Assembly: GCA_904501845.1 (NCBI GenBank)
Contig: CAJGCH010000053.1
Coordinates: forward strand, 1 to 13,165
Source of the DNA: an uncultured Bacillaceae bacterium
GTDB taxonomy: Bacteria; Bacillota; Bacilli; Bacillales; Pradoshiaceae
Direction of reading: 5' to 3'
Length of the DNA: 13,165 nt
In this document: one piece after another, positions 11,272 through 13,165 of the stretch
Layout: every line of letters begins with the position of its first letter
How positions within the stretch are numbered: position 1 is the first letter of the stretch
The notes under the pieces: model-generated
What the model was told of the DNA's origin: nothing
The model's input: only the letters and a program-made list of their open reading frames with translations
Databases searched by the model: none
Translations under genes and position numbers: made by a program

Positions 11272-13151
11272 TATAGATCAACCCCCTTATCATCTTTGTG
11301 CTCGGAAGCGATTAAATCCTCTTTATGGATATGATAGCCCGGATCGTCTTTAATGGCACGAACCAGCATAGCCCCAAAGGTAATCAATAAGCCAATAATC
11401 ATAACCGGCACGGTCCACTCTTTATCTGTTGCATTATACAATGCACCAAATGCGGCAATGAACAAACCGAGGGATATAAATATCGGTAAAATAGATCCGC
11501 TAGGCATATGGATATCACCAAGTGGTTCAGCCGGCGTCAATGTCTTGCGGCCTTCCATCTTCTCAATCCACCAAGTATCATAGCCTCTTACAAGCGGAAG
11601 CCTATCAAAGTTATGCTCAGGAGGCGGTGATGGAATAGCCCACTCTAATGTCCGTCCATCTGTCCATGGATCATTGCCCACTTTAACATTTTTGATGGAG
11701 GTCATCACGACATTGACAAGTAAGATAATGACCGCAACAGCCATCAAGAAAGCCCCTACTGTTGATACCATGTTGGCATTGTTCCAGCCCTGCCCATCCA
11801 GATAAGTGAACACACGTCTCGGCATTCCGAGAAGTCCAAGGAAATGCTGGATAAAGAATGTCAGATGGAATCCAATCAAGAATAACCAGAAAGTGACTTT
11901 CCCCCAGAATTCATTCAACATCGTACCAAACATTTTTGGCCAGTAGAAATGCGTTCCTGCCAATAGGGCTAATACAACTCCGCCTACGATAACATAGTGG
12001 AAGTGGGCCACAACGAAATAGCTGTCATGATATTGGTAATCCGCTGGTGCAGCCGCATTCATAATTCCTGTCACACCGCCCATTACAAACGAAGGAATGA
12101 AGGCAACGGAATAAAGCATCGGGGTTGTAAACGTTATTTGACCGCCCCACATCGTAAACAGCCAGTTGAAAATTTTAATACCTGTCGGCACCGCGATAGC
12201 CATTGTGGCAACTGCAAAGATGGCATTAGCGACCGGTCCCATTCCTACCGTAAACATATGGTGAGCCCATACCATGAAGCCAAGGAACCCAATCAAAATG
12301 GTGGCGAACACCATGGATGAATAACCGAACAGTCTTTTCCGCGAAAACGTCGGAATAATTTCTGAGAATATACCGAAAGCCGGCAATACAAGAATATATA
12401 CTTCCGGATGTCCAAATATCCAGAATAGATGCTCCCAGATAATGGTGTTACCGCCCATAGCTGTTACGAAGAAGTTTGATCCAAACATGCGGTCAAACAT
12501 CATCAAAGTTAGTCCGACAGTAAGCGGCGGGAATGCGAATAAAATAAGCGCTGATGCCACGAAAGTCGTCCAAGTAAACAGCGGCATACGCATAAATGTC
12601 ATACCTGGTGCTCTCATATTTATGATGGTGACTAAGAAGTTAATGCCCCCTATCAAGGACCCCATACCTGATATCTGTAGACCAAGCACATAGAAGTCAA
12701 TCCCATGTCCCTCTGATTCCAGCGACAGAGACGCATAAGACGTCCAGCCCGCATCAGGTGCTCCTCCCATAAACCAGCTCAGGTTCAAAAAGATTCCGCC
12801 AAAGAAGAACAGCCAAAATCCTAAAGAATTCAAGAATGGGAATGCAACATCACGTGCTCCTATTTGCAGCGGCATAATGGCATTCATGAATCCTAATAAC
12901 AGCGGCATCGCAGCAAGGAAAATCATTGTTGTTCCATGCATCGTTATAATTTCATTGAAAGTTCCGCCACTGACAAAATCATTCTCAGGCTTCGCAAGCT
13001 GAATCCTGATAAACATAGCTTCGAGACCGCCGACCAGGAAGAAAAAACCTCCAGCGATCAAATATAACTTGGCGATTTTTTTGTGGTCAACCGTTGTCAG
13101 GTAGTCCCAAATCGTCCCAAGAAACCCCTTTTTCTGAGTAAGAGTACTCAC
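11271..13151 (-). CDS. ctaD: Cytochrome c oxidase subunit I (caa3 type)
   Basis: Catalytic subunit of the caa3 oxidase, which reduces oxygen to water with electrons from cytochrome c and pumps protons. All key residues are present: His72 (TMHGTT) and His385 as low-spin heme ligands, His383 for the high-spin heme, His248, His297 and His298 for CuB, and Tyr252 of the His-Tyr cross-link in GHPEVY. Proton path residues are also intact: Asp101 (GARDVAFP) and Glu250 for the D pathway (type A1) and Lys326 (PTGIKIFNW) for the K pathway. At 626 residues it is full length. The start is GTG at 13151 with GGGGAGG 7 bases upstream at the very edge of the window; ctaC, which normally precedes it, is not included. 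It overlaps ctaE by one base. Confidence 0.98.
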   Translation of the reverse strand: MSTLTQKKGFLGTIWDYLTTVDHKKIAKLYLIAGGFFFLVGGLEAMFIRIQLAKPENDFVSGGTFNEIITMHGTTMIFLAAMPLLLGFMNAIMPLQIGARDVAFPFLNSLGFWLFFFGGIFLNLSWFMGGAPDAGWTSYASLSLESEGHGIDFYVLGLQISGMGSLIGGINFLVTIINMRAPGMTFMRMPLFTWTTFVASALILFAFPPLTVGLTLMMFDRMFGSNFFVTAMGGNTIIWEHLFWIFGHPEVYILVLPAFGIFSEIIPTFSRKRLFGYSSMVFATILIGFLGFMVWAHHMFTVGMGPVANAIFAVATMAIAVPTGIKIFNWLFTMWGGQITFTTPMLYSVAFIPSFVMGGVTGIMNAAAPADYQYHDSYFVVAHFHYVIVGGVVLALLAGTHFYWPKMFGTMLNEFWGKVTFWLFLIGFHLTFFIQHFLGLLGMPRRVFTYLDGQGWNNANMVSTVGAFLMAVAVIILLVNVVMTSIKNVKVGNDPWTDGRTLEWAIPSPPPEHNFDRLPLVRGYDTWWIEKMEGRKTLTPAEPLGDIHMPSGSILPIFISLGLFIAAFGALYNATDKEWTVPVMIIGLLITFGAMLVRAIKDDPGYHIHKEDLIASEHKDDKGVDL

Positions 13152-13165
13152 TGAAAAACCTCCCC

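Overview
The window comes from the chromosome of an endospore-forming member of the Bacillaceae. Gene content and order match the cta-ylb region of Bacillus: ctaD-ctaE-ctaF-ctaG, then ylbC-ylbD-ylbE-ylbF-ylbG-ylbH(rsmD)-ylbI(coaD)-ylbJ. Strong AGGAGG-type ribosome sites, sigma-A promoters and U-tailed hairpin terminators fit this assignment. The genus cannot be named from the sequence alone.

Layout, left to right. Positions 1-1073 hold the 3' part of ylbJ (+), a sporulation membrane protein. Positions 1081-2297 are non-coding and hold the decayed remains of an IS1182-family insertion sequence. It sits between two copies of a 27-bp terminator hairpin and carries two nested palindromic repeats. 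On the minus strand follow coaD (CoA synthesis) and rsmD (16S rRNA methylation). Between rsmD and the next gene, on the plus strand, is a small RNA locus with a forespore-type promoter, a pyrimidine-rich body and a strong terminator. Its position and features match CsfG. Next come a DUF7147-like gene (+), ylbG (-), a small protein with a C-terminal Cys cluster (+), ylbF/ricF (-), ylbE and ylbD (-, putative spore coat pair with a sigma-E-like promoter), ylbC (-, CAP-domain protein), a YugN-family gene (+), a GNAT-like gene (-) and a CtaM-like DUF420 gene (-). The right end is the caa3 oxidase set ctaG, ctaF, ctaE, ctaD, all on the minus strand.

How the genes fit together. ctaD, ctaE and ctaF encode subunits I, III and IVB of the caa3 cytochrome c oxidase; CtaG and the CtaM-like protein are maturation factors. 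The ylb part mixes housekeeping genes (coaD, rsmD), a developmental regulator (ylbF) and sporulation genes (ylbJ, ylbD/E, the CsfG-like RNA).

Most of the window is conserved Bacillus chromosome. The parts worth a second look are the IS1182 remnant that duplicated a bidirectional terminator, the CsfG-like RNA, a structured T-tailed repeat before ctaG, and the Cys-cluster protein. I found no defence system, CRISPR array, prophage or tRNA/rRNA gene.
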